This document shows, one piece after another, positions 28,209 through 36,623 of a stretch of DNA of 64,000 nucleotides. The translations under genes were made by a program, and so were the position numbers. Below the pieces are notes generated by a model that worked only from the letters and a program-made list of their open reading frames with translations, searched no databases and was not told the origin of the DNA. Every line of letters starts with the position of its first letter. Position 1 is the first letter of the stretch. Origin of the DNA: Balneolaceae bacterium (lineage in GTDB: Bacteria > Bacteroidota > Rhodothermia > Balneolales > Balneolaceae); contig JAXHMK010000009.1 in the NCBI GenBank assembly GCA_034521495.1, forward strand, positions 737,001-801,000, read 5' to 3'.

Positions 28209-29297
28209 TTAATTACTTACTCCTGTACTATTATTTTCCTGAATTGAGATGGCGGCGCCGTTTGATAAATTGGAATAGCCGGAAGTGATCAGTAAATCAC
28301 CTGTGTCGAGGCCTTCAGTAATCACCAGATCATTTTGGTAATTATACCCGGTGGTAACCTCTCTGTTTACAGCAATCCATCCATCGTCTGTCTCTTCGGC
28401 CAGGAAAACAAAGGATATATTGTTGGCATTTTGAACCGTATTTGCCGGAACTACTATCTGATCGGATAGCGTTATATCGTTTATCATAACTTGTGCCATC
28501 ATATTTGGCCTGATGTTGAAGCTGCCGTTTTCAATAAATACTTCTATTCCAAAGGTGCGGTTTGATGCGTTAATCGCCCTGCTAACCACGTCGAGCTGTT
28601 TACTGATGGTTTCATCCAGGCTTGGAAAGCTTATAGTCACGCTGTCTGTTTGCGAAATGCGGGTAATGTATGCTTCAGATACTCTTGATTTTACTTTAAG
28701 AGCTTCTGAATTTGCCAGCTGTATAACAGGCATAGATGGGCCAACTGTCTCTCCGACCTTCATATCCACAAGATCTACCGTACCCGAAATAGTAGCGCGA
28801 ACTGTATAATTTTCATACTGTTCGTTGAGCGTTGCGAGCTGCCTGCGAAGTGACTCTACCTGGTTTTGTGCTTGTAAAAACTCGACTTCAGATCCGATAT
28901 CCTGATTGCGCAGGTTACTTTGACGTTCGTAAAGCGTTTCAGCAAGCTCAAGTTGTGTTTCCACTTCTCTTATCTGGCTGCGGATTATTTCGCCGTCAAG
29001 GCGGGCCATTACATCGCCCTTTTTAACTTGCTGCCCTGCGCGTACCAATACCTCTTCAACAGTGGCCGATACTTTAGGCGAAATCATAATAGTTTTATCA
29101 GATTCCACAGTGCCAAGTACATTTATAAAATGGCGAAATTCAGTTCGTTGAAGCTCCTCAGTATAAACCGGTGTGGCATTGCGCCTGTTTTCATTGGTTT
29201 GTTCAAGCTGGCCGTTTCCGCAGCCCGAGAATACAAACAGTACCGCAAATATTAGCATGTGGAATTTCATGTGAGTGGGTGTTAGAGTAAGTTTCAT
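28209..29297 (-). CDS. RND efflux periplasmic adaptor lipoprotein (membrane fusion protein)
   Basis: About 362 residues. ATG at 29297 follows the tolC stop by one base (TAACATG); a TTG frame 15 bases upstream would overlap tolC. The lipobox is LFVFSGCGN. A beta-barrel/lipoyl half (ISPKVSATVEEVLVRAGQQV) and an alpha-hairpin coiled coil (about 95-155, rich in Glu, Gln and Leu) follow. The second lipoyl half is YTVRATISGTVDLVDMKVGE, and the C-terminal membrane-proximal domain contains VPANTVQNANN. It bridges the RND pump and the outer-membrane channel. Confidence 0.92.
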   Translation of the reverse strand: MKLTLTPTHMKFHMLIFAVLFVFSGCGNGQLEQTNENRRNATPVYTEELQRTEFRHFINVLGTVESDKTIMISPKVSATVEEVLVRAGQQVKKGDVMARLDGEIIRSQIREVETQLELAETLYERQSNLRNQDIGSEVEFLQAQNQVESLRRQLATLNEQYENYTVRATISGTVDLVDMKVGETVGPSMPVIQLANSEALKVKSRVSEAYITRISQTDSVTISFPSLDETISKQLDVVSRAINASNRTFGIEVFIENGSFNIRPNMMAQVMINDITLSDQIVVPANTVQNANNISFVFLAEETDDGWIAVNREVTTGYNYQNDLVITEGLDTGDLLITSGYSNLSNGAAISIQENNSTGVSN

Positions 29298-29298
29298 G

Positions 29299-30810
29299 TT
29301 AATTGAGTTCAATATTATTTTGAATGTCGTTTACCTCTTTTCCAACAAAAGGCACCAGTCCAAGTGCCTGATCGTATTGAGCTTTTGCGTTCAAATAGTT
29401 AAAAACGGTTTGCGAGTAACTATTTTCTGCCTGGCGTAGCTGAAGGTCTGCATCGTTAAGTTCCTGTTGTGTCCCCACCCCGTTTTGATACCTGGCTTCG
29501 GCCCGTTCATATCCCCGGCGGGCTTGTTTTAAAACTTGTTGCTGGGCTTCAATGGTTTCAAACGCCTCCTCTATAGATTGCTGCGCCGAAAGAATCTCCT
29601 TCTGAGCGGTTCGCCGGGTTTGATTTTCCTGTAGCTCCAGGTCTTTCAACTGAATTTTTGTTTGCTGGATAGACGCATCCCGGCTGAATCCCTGGAAAAT
29701 GGGAATCTGCAGATTGAGCATTATGGTTTGTGATCGCGCCCGCTGATCTTCCGTGCCGAAAAATTGTGGCGATCCCGGTTGCGATGCAGTCCATTGCAGG
29801 TTGTAATTTGCCGATAATGAAGGCAGGTACTGGCTTCGTTGTGCCTTTAGCTGCCGATCTTGTAATTGCTGCTGAACATCAAGCACTCGTAAATCTCCCC
29901 TTAGTTCAAACGCCTGTCGGGTAAGCAGGGAATCTTTGTTAAGCTGAATCGGGACATTCTTGTCAATTTTTTTCAGCGATCTGTTTTCAGGTGATTCCGC
30001 AGAGGCAGAGAAGATATCAAGTTTACTCAAATTGCCTTCCACATCTATGGGCAGATGCAGTGGTAAGCCGAGCACGTCAAGCAGTTCACGCTTGGCCGTA
30101 TCAACCGCAAATTGTGCAGTTGTTAGCTGTGGCTGTATATTGCCGAGCTGCACTTCAAGTTGTAGAACGGCATATTCATCCACGAATCCCTCTTCAAACC
30201 GTATCCGGGTATCTTCAAGGTTTTTCTCAATCCTGTCGATCTGTTCCTGAATCAACGTTACCTGTTCTTTGGCAATAAGTACCTGGTGATAAGCGACCCG
30301 AGTTTGAGTTACAATTCCCTGCGAAGTGGCACGAAGATTTTCTGATTGCGCCGCTTTATACACCTCCGAACTGCTGATTCCCACAAAAGCCTGTCCGCTA
30401 AAAATCGTCTGAGATACGGACAAACCGCCCTGCCAGTTGTTATCTGTACCAAAAGCAACCGGCGTCAATTCATTAGGATCGGCTTCTGGGTTAAAGATTA
30501 CGGCCGGTATAAAATTTACAGGCACTTCCAGGTTTCGGGTGTAGTTGGCAGATGCTGCAACCTCCGGCATCACGTTACTCCAGGCAATACGTACTTGTTG
30601 GTCGGCATCCCGAATAGAAAGCAAAGCCCGTTTCATCTGAGTGTTGTTAGCCAATGCTATTTGAATAGCTTGTTCCAGATTTAAGGTTTGACTGAGGGTA
30701 TCTTCAGCCTGTGTTACTGACTGAGCTTCGGCAGGGGAGGTGAATCCCAAACCGATTAGCAGAGCAAGTATCCCACACAATTTTAGTGGAAATGAAAAAA
30801 GATGATTCAT
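29299..30810 (-). CDS. TolC-like outer-membrane efflux protein
   Basis: 503 residues with a signal peptide (about 1-29, ending SPAEAQ). Two repeated OEP halves have long coiled-coil helices, for example LEQAIQIALANNTQMKRALL at the start of the first and QEILSAQQSIEEAFETIEAQ in the second. The family motif ARYQNGVGTQQELNDADLQL is present, as is NYTRNLEVPVNF in a beta strand. It would form a trimeric channel for the RND pump encoded downstream. It follows tetR by 61 bp on the same strand. Confidence 0.92.
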   Translation of the reverse strand: MNHLFSFPLKLCGILALLIGLGFTSPAEAQSVTQAEDTLSQTLNLEQAIQIALANNTQMKRALLSIRDADQQVRIAWSNVMPEVAASANYTRNLEVPVNFIPAVIFNPEADPNELTPVAFGTDNNWQGGLSVSQTIFSGQAFVGISSSEVYKAAQSENLRATSQGIVTQTRVAYHQVLIAKEQVTLIQEQIDRIEKNLEDTRIRFEEGFVDEYAVLQLEVQLGNIQPQLTTAQFAVDTAKRELLDVLGLPLHLPIDVEGNLSKLDIFSASAESPENRSLKKIDKNVPIQLNKDSLLTRQAFELRGDLRVLDVQQQLQDRQLKAQRSQYLPSLSANYNLQWTASQPGSPQFFGTEDQRARSQTIMLNLQIPIFQGFSRDASIQQTKIQLKDLELQENQTRRTAQKEILSAQQSIEEAFETIEAQQQVLKQARRGYERAEARYQNGVGTQQELNDADLQLRQAENSYSQTVFNYLNAKAQYDQALGLVPFVGKEVNDIQNNIELN

Positions 30811-30871
30811 AAATATCAGAGAATTTGGGTTATATATTTCGGCTGCAATGCAAAAAATCGTTTAGCTTTGT

Positions 30872-31522
30872 TTATTCAATCTGATTGAATTGAGTGTGTA
30901 AGAACTGTTCCATTAAATCGGGGAGATCCATATTTTTTTCATCCAGAATTTGAAGTCCCTTTTTGTTGGCACCCGTCAGACAAAACTGAATCATACCGTT
31001 CATTTGAAAACCAATTTGAAGGGCAAGAAGCTTGGGATCCAACTCATTTTTTATGCTCCCGTCCTGAACGCCAATTTGCAGTGAGCGCACGATTAGCATC
31101 AGCAGTTCATTTTCAAGCTGAATGCAATCTTTCTGAATTGTATGATCAGCCGCTTCATGCTCATCTTTATTTTTTTTGTCGTAGAGCATCATAGCCTTGG
31201 TGAACGTTGTGTTTTCATTGATCAGGCCGAGAAAGGTTAGCATCATTTCGTATACCAATTTTGCACCGGGCAGATCCTTTTGAAGAATGTCCAGGAATTG
31301 ATCGTGAAGAAACTGTAACGCCCTTTTTTTGATGGCTTGATAGAGCGAGGCTTTATCGTTGTAATAGAGATAGAGCGTACCTTTGCTGAGCTCCGTCCGT
31401 TCGGCAATCTCATCCATCGTGATTTTTTCAAATCCCTTTTCTTCGATGAGAGAGATCGCGGCGTTCAATATGCGATCTTTTCGTCGTTTCCGTTCTCGTT
31501 CTTTTCGTTCAGTTGTTCCCAT
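30872..31522 (-). CDS. TetR-family repressor of the efflux operon
   Basis: 216 residues. The TetR N-terminal DNA-binding domain (about 10-60) reads RKDRILNAAISLIEEKGFEK, then ITMDEIAERTELSKGTLYLY for the helix-turn-helix. The C-terminal part is a helical ligand-binding and dimer domain. It is the first gene of a same-strand set tetR-tolC-adaptor-RND, and a perfect 8-bp-arm palindrome lies 12 bases upstream of its start, so autorepression relieved by a pump substrate is likely (inference). Confidence 0.92.
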   Translation of the reverse strand: MGTTERKERERKRRKDRILNAAISLIEEKGFEKITMDEIAERTELSKGTLYLYYNDKASLYQAIKKRALQFLHDQFLDILQKDLPGAKLVYEMMLTFLGLINENTTFTKAMMLYDKKNKDEHEAADHTIQKDCIQLENELLMLIVRSLQIGVQDGSIKNELDPKLLALQIGFQMNGMIQFCLTGANKKGLQILDEKNMDLPDLMEQFLHTQFNQIE

Positions 31523-31533
31523 AAAAAATAACT

Positions 31534-31554
31534 CTCAGTCATTTATTGACTGAG
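31534..31554. promoter_or_regulatory. likely TetR operator
   Basis: CTCAGTCA, five spacer bases, then TGACTGAG: perfect 8-bp arms, 21 bp in all, 12 bases upstream of the tetR start codon. The size and position suit a TetR dimer. Confidence 0.6.
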
Positions 31555-31792
31555 GATCAATAATTGTTGTTTCAATAAGTTTAGTGATTAGTAAACGAAA
31601 TAAACAGATGAACGTTTCATTTATTTTTAACAATAAGAGTGGTTTTTTTTGAGAGAAGGAGTATTTTGAAAGTTGGCTTAAAGATCAGAAAAGCGATTAC
31701 AACAGGTTATCTGAAGACCAAGACTCACAAAACAGAATGGCTACTTTCAAAAACTTTTTGAACTGAGAGTCATTTTTTGTGCGAGCAGTGGA

Positions 31793-32251
31793 TTAAAGGT
31801 TGTGTTCTTTTTTGTATTTATCTATCAGGTCTTTGGTTTGTTCGGCCAAAAAACGATGAAAATCATTTGCTTTCTGAAGCCTTTCCGGATCCTTATTATT
31901 CTCTTTTTTTGCCAGCTCAAGCCCTTTTTTTGTAATGGACTCCAGATCAAGTGTGAGCTTTAGTTGCTTCTCCATGAATTCTATCAGCGACCCTTTTTTT
32001 AATTTAAAATAGATTTGACGTTCTCCCTCTAAGCGTACTTTTTCAATAAGTTCTCGTTCCATCAACATTCGGGTAGTATTACTAACGGAAGCCTTGCTGA
32101 TTCCCAGGTTTTCAGTCAGATCGGAAAAAGACTGATGCGGAGGTTCGCAAATAAGCAGCCAGCCAAGAATTTGTCCATAGATTCGGGGATGACCGAACTC
32201 CTCGATTTTCAAACTGAACTTTTCTACAAACTCTTTTTTACTTTCGTACAT
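31793..32251 (-). CDS. GbsR/MarR-family transcriptional regulator
   Basis: 152 residues. A winged helix-turn-helix appears at FGHPRIYGQILGWLLICEPP and SFSDLTENLGISKASVSNTT, typical of the GbsR branch of MarR-like repressors, followed by a wing and a Lys/Glu-rich helical C-terminus. It starts at ATG 32251. Regulators of this type often control osmolyte or efflux genes; here it is next to the TetR operon on the same strand but is separated by 270 bp, so its target is unknown. Confidence 0.85.
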   Translation of the reverse strand: MYESKKEFVEKFSLKIEEFGHPRIYGQILGWLLICEPPHQSFSDLTENLGISKASVSNTTRMLMERELIEKVRLEGERQIYFKLKKGSLIEFMEKQLKLTLDLESITKKGLELAKKENNKDPERLQKANDFHRFLAEQTKDLIDKYKKEHNL

Positions 32252-32616
32252 GGAACTACGGGTTAATCTGTCAGACCAAAATTAGTTAGCTTTATTTACT
32301 CATTTTATAAGATACTAAAAACAATTTTCGATCTCAGAATTGTTCACTTCAAAAAATCCCAAAGAGTAGTGTTATGCCAATGAAAGAATGTTGGTTAGAA
32401 TCATCGGATGAGTCAACTCTGAAAAAATGCAAGACTTCAAAATGGTTGCTTTATCGAAAAATCCCATATTTCTTCTCCATACATCACCTTGCATTTCTTC
32501 ACCGTTCGAATTCCGAACTCTTTTATTCTCCAGGTTTTTTCATTTCTGCTTGTGAAAGGCAAGTATATAATTTATAAGATGCAGTTTTGTTAAAATCAGT
32601 TCTTATTTAGTCGAGA

Positions 32617-32988
32617 TTATTTTTTTGTTTTTCTGTCGCTCCAGTTAAAATAAATTGACAAAAGAAATGCGGAGATACCGATTGCAGCCGTACTCATATT
32701 AACCACGAAGGGATCCCAGTTCATCCCGGTCAGGTAATCTGCATAGTATTTAATGTAGGAGGCAGGCAGATTTTGTTCGCCAAGTTGCCGTTTAACCTGC
32801 CAGTGCCAGTCGGTAGACGGACAATATCCCCAGCCGTAAAAAAGCCCAAGACCGATCCATGATAGAATTGTCAGGCTGATTGTATAGAGATGAATCCGGC
32901 GCGTTCGTTTCCAGGCCCAGCCGAAGATGTTAAAGAGAGTGAAACTCCCGTGAAAAATCACAAAGAAACAATTGAGGAAAACATACAT
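32617..32988 (-). CDS. DUF2784 membrane protein
   Basis: 123 residues with three or four hydrophobic helices and the family signature GWGYCPSTDWHWQVKRQLGE between helices. Gly-Trp-Gly-Tyr-Cys-Pro and the following WHW are the conserved DUF2784 features. The C-terminus is basic. Function unknown. The DNA upstream (32252-32616 lies on its other side) contains no supported gene. Confidence 0.85.
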   Translation of the reverse strand: MYVFLNCFFVIFHGSFTLFNIFGWAWKRTRRIHLYTISLTILSWIGLGLFYGWGYCPSTDWHWQVKRQLGEQNLPASYIKYYADYLTGMNWDPFVVNMSTAAIGISAFLLSIYFNWSDRKTKK

Positions 32989-33009
32989 GGATAACTTCTT
33001 TTAAATACA

Positions 33010-33170
33010 AGTGTAGCAACCAGTAAATTAATATAGTGTCAGGATCAATAAATCAATTCAATAGTCAACTTGAAAAGAGGCCACAAAAGCACAAAAACAC
33101 AAATAATTTTGTGATTTCGTGTTTTTGTGGCTACCTAATTGACTATACCTTTTTAAAGATTGTAAGACTA
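33010..33170 (+). repeat. repeat family E, copy 3
   Basis: It begins AAGTGTAGCAACCAGTAAAT and ends GTAAGACTA, with the GGCCACAAAAGCACAAAAAC / GTGTTTTTGTGGCTAC stem. It differs from copy 2 by only a few bases. Confidence 0.72.
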
Positions 33171-33293
33171 TTGGGCTTTGAAATACCGTGTGTATTTCGA
33201 CTTCGCTCCGCTCAATAGGACGTCAGTTTGAATACTATGAGGAGGTGCGACGAATGAAGTCGAAAACAAATCAATGGTTCTGCAAAGCCCTCT
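33171..33293. repeat. foldback repeat with family-D-like ends
   Basis: TTGGGCTTTGAAATACCG at the left and GGTTCTGCAAAGCCCTC at the right form an inverted pair. Inside, TTCGACTTCG faces CGAATGAAGTCGAA. It follows directly after a family-E element. Confidence 0.5.
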
Positions 33294-33328
33294 ACTAAAC
33301 TCTGAATTCCGAGAACAAATATGAAATT

Positions 33329-35953
33329 TTAAAACGAACAAAGTATGGGCTCATTATCATCCACTGAAATATTCTCAAACTCCTGCCAAAGATTTCTATC
33401 CGGTTCACCCACTCGCAATCGATAGGTTGACTGATTATCAAAAATCTTAGGCGTAAACGTTTTTCCTTGAATTCGAAGCGAATACTCCAATTCACTGCTT
33501 GTTTCATTATAAACCTGAATAACAGGATTTGTAATTCCTTCAATCCGTAGTTCAGGTAAAAAACCTTTTCCCTTTCTGCCGTAATTTTCATCCTGCTTGA
33601 TGGTAATCGGCCATCCGTCAAACTGTCCCTCAGGGTCCATCTCAGGATTCACATATCGCGGCCAGCATTCGATCCGCATGGTTCGTTCGTTTTTATCAAA
33701 AACAATCATTCCGTAACCGGTGGCTCGATCGTAAATAAGCCCGGGCTTTCGATTGGTTTGAACCGGATTTCCGACTGCATATACGGTCATTTTATTTCCA
33801 AATCCATCCTCAAAGTCACCCGTATTTTTACGACGCCCCGGCAATGGCTTATGATCTGTATTAACCTGAGGCCACCATCGTCGCGGCCAGATATTATTTA
33901 ATGCCGGTCCGGCAAACGCAAACCCGGCATCGCCATGTTCATCAATCCCGTACTGAACAGTACTCGCCAGATGTTGGTCTCCGGCGATATGCAGGGCAAA
34001 TCCTTTTCGAATTCTCCTTAACGCTTCATCGCGTCCTTTTTGAGGCCACCCATTGGAGTCCATATCAACGGTTGGAGCATCGCCGGTTACATATTCGCCT
34101 TTTCGCGGTATAGGAAGCCTGGGTACAATCTCATCAATAACACTGCCTTCTGGTAATGTAGCAACGGTACAAAAGTTAGTTTGCGAAAATACAGCCTTCA
34201 TTTGCGCATGGTGACTCCAGTCAGCCGACCAATGCTCCAGAAATGTAAGTTGCCGGTCTCCAAGAAGATTAGCCTCAATATCGTAATACTCTTTGATATC
34301 AAAATTGTGGTTCTGAATAAATCCATTAACAACTTCTGCTTCTTCAGGTAACACATTTTTGGGAGCGGTCTTGAACTTACGGTCTTCCAAAATAGCAAAA
34401 CTGACACCACCATAAGTCCAGTCGGTATAATAAACACTGATATCTTGATCAACCGGTGTTGGATCATACGGATCGGGTAAATTACCGGCCTGAGCCCGCT
34501 GTACCATGTTGACCCATTCGGGCGGCATTTTGTACCCACCTTCATCTTGAGAATTATAGTTCCAGCCCTTTTCAACAGGTGCATCTTTTCCGCCCTGCCC
34601 CCATATATTACCGTGATAAACATCATGATCATCAGCAATAAACGCTGATGGAATATGTCTGAAAATGTCCCGGTACGACCAACCGAACATGTACCATTTT
34701 CGCAGCCAGTCAAGTGCAGCTTTTTCAAGGGGGGCGTGCTGAACCCCAAACCCACCGTGGCTTTCATAAAGTTGATCCCCCAGGAAGACAGCCATATCCG
34801 GCTGATGTTTTTTAACATTGTCAACCACTTCCTTATTGGGGAAACCATAATGACTATTACAACTAAAAACGGCCGTTTTTAACTTATTTGAATGAATCGG
34901 TTCTGCGGCTATAGTTCCCTCATAGAAGAATTCCCGGGTATCATTCATCAGGGGCAATACAAGTCGTATTCTGTATGGTATATCATCATCAGATTTCCAA
35001 TTTTCCTGCCTGAAAAGAGCAGTTCTGGACAGCGGCTCAACCGTTGTTGTTTGTATTGTATTCCAATCCCCGTTTCGGTGTACTTGTAGTTCTACGGAGT
35101 GATCTTTAATGGATTCAACCGGTGCCAATTGTGCAGTCATCTTTAGAATGCCCCGATTCAATGTATATTGAGCAAAACAAATTGGACCAAATTTCTGATT
35201 GGGATCCGACTTGAGTGGGTTGCCGGAGATGGACCAGTTGGAAAAACGAACAGATGGTGAATCGGATGCACTGGTTTCGGACTGAAAATCAGAAAGAAGT
35301 GCGAGACCACCGATCAATATTTCGGCTTCAATTTCTGAAGACAGTTCACTCAGAACAGTTCCATTGTTAGGATGCAAAGCAGATATTGTTAGAAGATGTT
35401 TGTCTTCAAATGGTTCCAAAGAAACAGCCAGCTGAATGGATGTTGAAAGATCTATAGGTTGGTCTCCCGTTTTATTCCCGATAAACAACCTTCCGTCTGC
35501 CTGCACTCCCAGGTCTAAGCCTTCACCGAAGATAGCATCCCGCCGGTAATCGTTAAATTCTACGGACACAGGATCATCTGCCGCTTTTGCTCCAAGACGC
35601 ATGCCAATTTTATCGCTTGCTGAGCCGGATTGAGACAAAAGTTTAACATCCACTTGAAGATCGAGTTTGGAAGGGTTACCGGTTATTTGATGAGTAAGAA
35701 TATGCAGTGTTCGGTTTGGAGCCGATACTGCACATTGAACTTTGCCATCTCTGAGTTGCCAGTCCTGCAGTCGATTTCCCCAAAAACCGGGTCCAACCCA
35801 CTCCATATCCGGCCATTCTTTCCAACCACTTTGGAAGGTGACTTTTTTTTGATTGGCCTCTCTGCGATAATTGTTAGTGTTATTTAAGCGATTGTAAAAC
35901 GGCAGGGATACTGAGCCAAATAAGATGGTTTTTAAACTTTCTCTGCGATCCAT
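33329..35953 (-). CDS. PhoD-like metallophosphatase, exported
   Basis: 874 residues. The N-terminus has a twin-arginine-like stretch (MDRRESLKTILFG) followed by a hydrophobic segment, suggesting Tat export. A long N-terminal region (about 45-370) has beta-sandwich character, then the PhoD-like metallophosphatase domain: CNSHYGFP, VFLGDQLYESHGGFG, SAFIADDHDVYHGNIWG with metal-binding Asp/His, and LHIAGDQHLAS. PhoD enzymes are Ca/Fe-dependent phosphodi- or monoesterases. The family-E and D-like repeats lie 36 bp beyond its end. Substrate unknown. Confidence 0.85.
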   Translation of the reverse strand: MDRRESLKTILFGSVSLPFYNRLNNTNNYRREANQKKVTFQSGWKEWPDMEWVGPGFWGNRLQDWQLRDGKVQCAVSAPNRTLHILTHQITGNPSKLDLQVDVKLLSQSGSASDKIGMRLGAKAADDPVSVEFNDYRRDAIFGEGLDLGVQADGRLFIGNKTGDQPIDLSTSIQLAVSLEPFEDKHLLTISALHPNNGTVLSELSSEIEAEILIGGLALLSDFQSETSASDSPSVRFSNWSISGNPLKSDPNQKFGPICFAQYTLNRGILKMTAQLAPVESIKDHSVELQVHRNGDWNTIQTTTVEPLSRTALFRQENWKSDDDIPYRIRLVLPLMNDTREFFYEGTIAAEPIHSNKLKTAVFSCNSHYGFPNKEVVDNVKKHQPDMAVFLGDQLYESHGGFGVQHAPLEKAALDWLRKWYMFGWSYRDIFRHIPSAFIADDHDVYHGNIWGQGGKDAPVEKGWNYNSQDEGGYKMPPEWVNMVQRAQAGNLPDPYDPTPVDQDISVYYTDWTYGGVSFAILEDRKFKTAPKNVLPEEAEVVNGFIQNHNFDIKEYYDIEANLLGDRQLTFLEHWSADWSHHAQMKAVFSQTNFCTVATLPEGSVIDEIVPRLPIPRKGEYVTGDAPTVDMDSNGWPQKGRDEALRRIRKGFALHIAGDQHLASTVQYGIDEHGDAGFAFAGPALNNIWPRRWWPQVNTDHKPLPGRRKNTGDFEDGFGNKMTVYAVGNPVQTNRKPGLIYDRATGYGMIVFDKNERTMRIECWPRYVNPEMDPEGQFDGWPITIKQDENYGRKGKGFLPELRIEGITNPVIQVYNETSSELEYSLRIQGKTFTPKIFDNQSTYRLRVGEPDRNLWQEFENISVDDNEPILCSF

Positions 35954-36116
35954 TGGTTAAATCCTGTTTTGAGTGTTTTTTCGGTAAACTTATATCTGGC
36001 TCAATTTATAAAACGAGGGAAGAAAGACAAGTAATGCAGTGATTTCTTTTTGATTCAGGAGATGGTTTTGCAAAGCTTTTAAAAATATGAAAGCAGGAAT
36101 GGCAGTAATCGAGAAA

Positions 36117-36455
36117 GAGGACTTACTCCATTTTTTGATGTAAAAGTATTACAAGTTCTATGTTCTTTTGGCTTGACCCAAAAGGAACCAAAAGGTCAAG
36201 GCTGTGAATCCTTGGCGGCGGACACGAGTTCACCGTGGAATCCTTTCAATGGTCCACATCGCTTATAGCCCTTACATTCCGTTTCTCGCCGGTATGAAAG
36301 GATTCTTCTCACGGTTCAATCGATGTCCTTTTTTCCGCCAACGATTCAAGGCCAACTATTCTTCCAAAATCATTATTTCCACTTAAAGGATATTATAAAA
36401 TACTGTTTATATCGATCTTAAATATTATAGTTTGAAAATATTGGGGTAACTTCTC
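36117..36455. mobile_element. MITE-like element family A, copy 2 (339 bp)
   Basis: The left end is GAGGACTTACTCC and the right end GGGGTAACTTCTC. A perfect 10-bp direct repeat AATCGAGAAA flanks it (36107-36116, 36456-36465). The small hairpin at 36162-36188 reads GTTCTTTTGG / CCAAAAGGAAC, where the loop-closing pair is G-C instead of the T-A of the other two copies. The large stem at GTGGAATCCTTTCA / TGAAAGGATTC is kept. Confidence 0.87.
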
Positions 36456-36623
36456 AATCGAGAAAAGCTTGTTTTTTATGGGGTAAAAAAGTATTTAGAT
36501 TCGGTCAGCACTTTTAATGAATACCTGCTAAATTTCAAGAAAGAACGCTGTAACTGTTTATTATTGTTTATAGCTAAAATCTTTGTGTCCAGTTTAAAAA
36601 TCCCGGAGGAATAAAATATAAGA

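Noticed and set aside
32374-32577. A 67-residue plus-strand frame in the gap 32252-32616.
   Set aside because: It has no recognised motif and the composition is like non-coding AT-rich DNA; a weak start context only.
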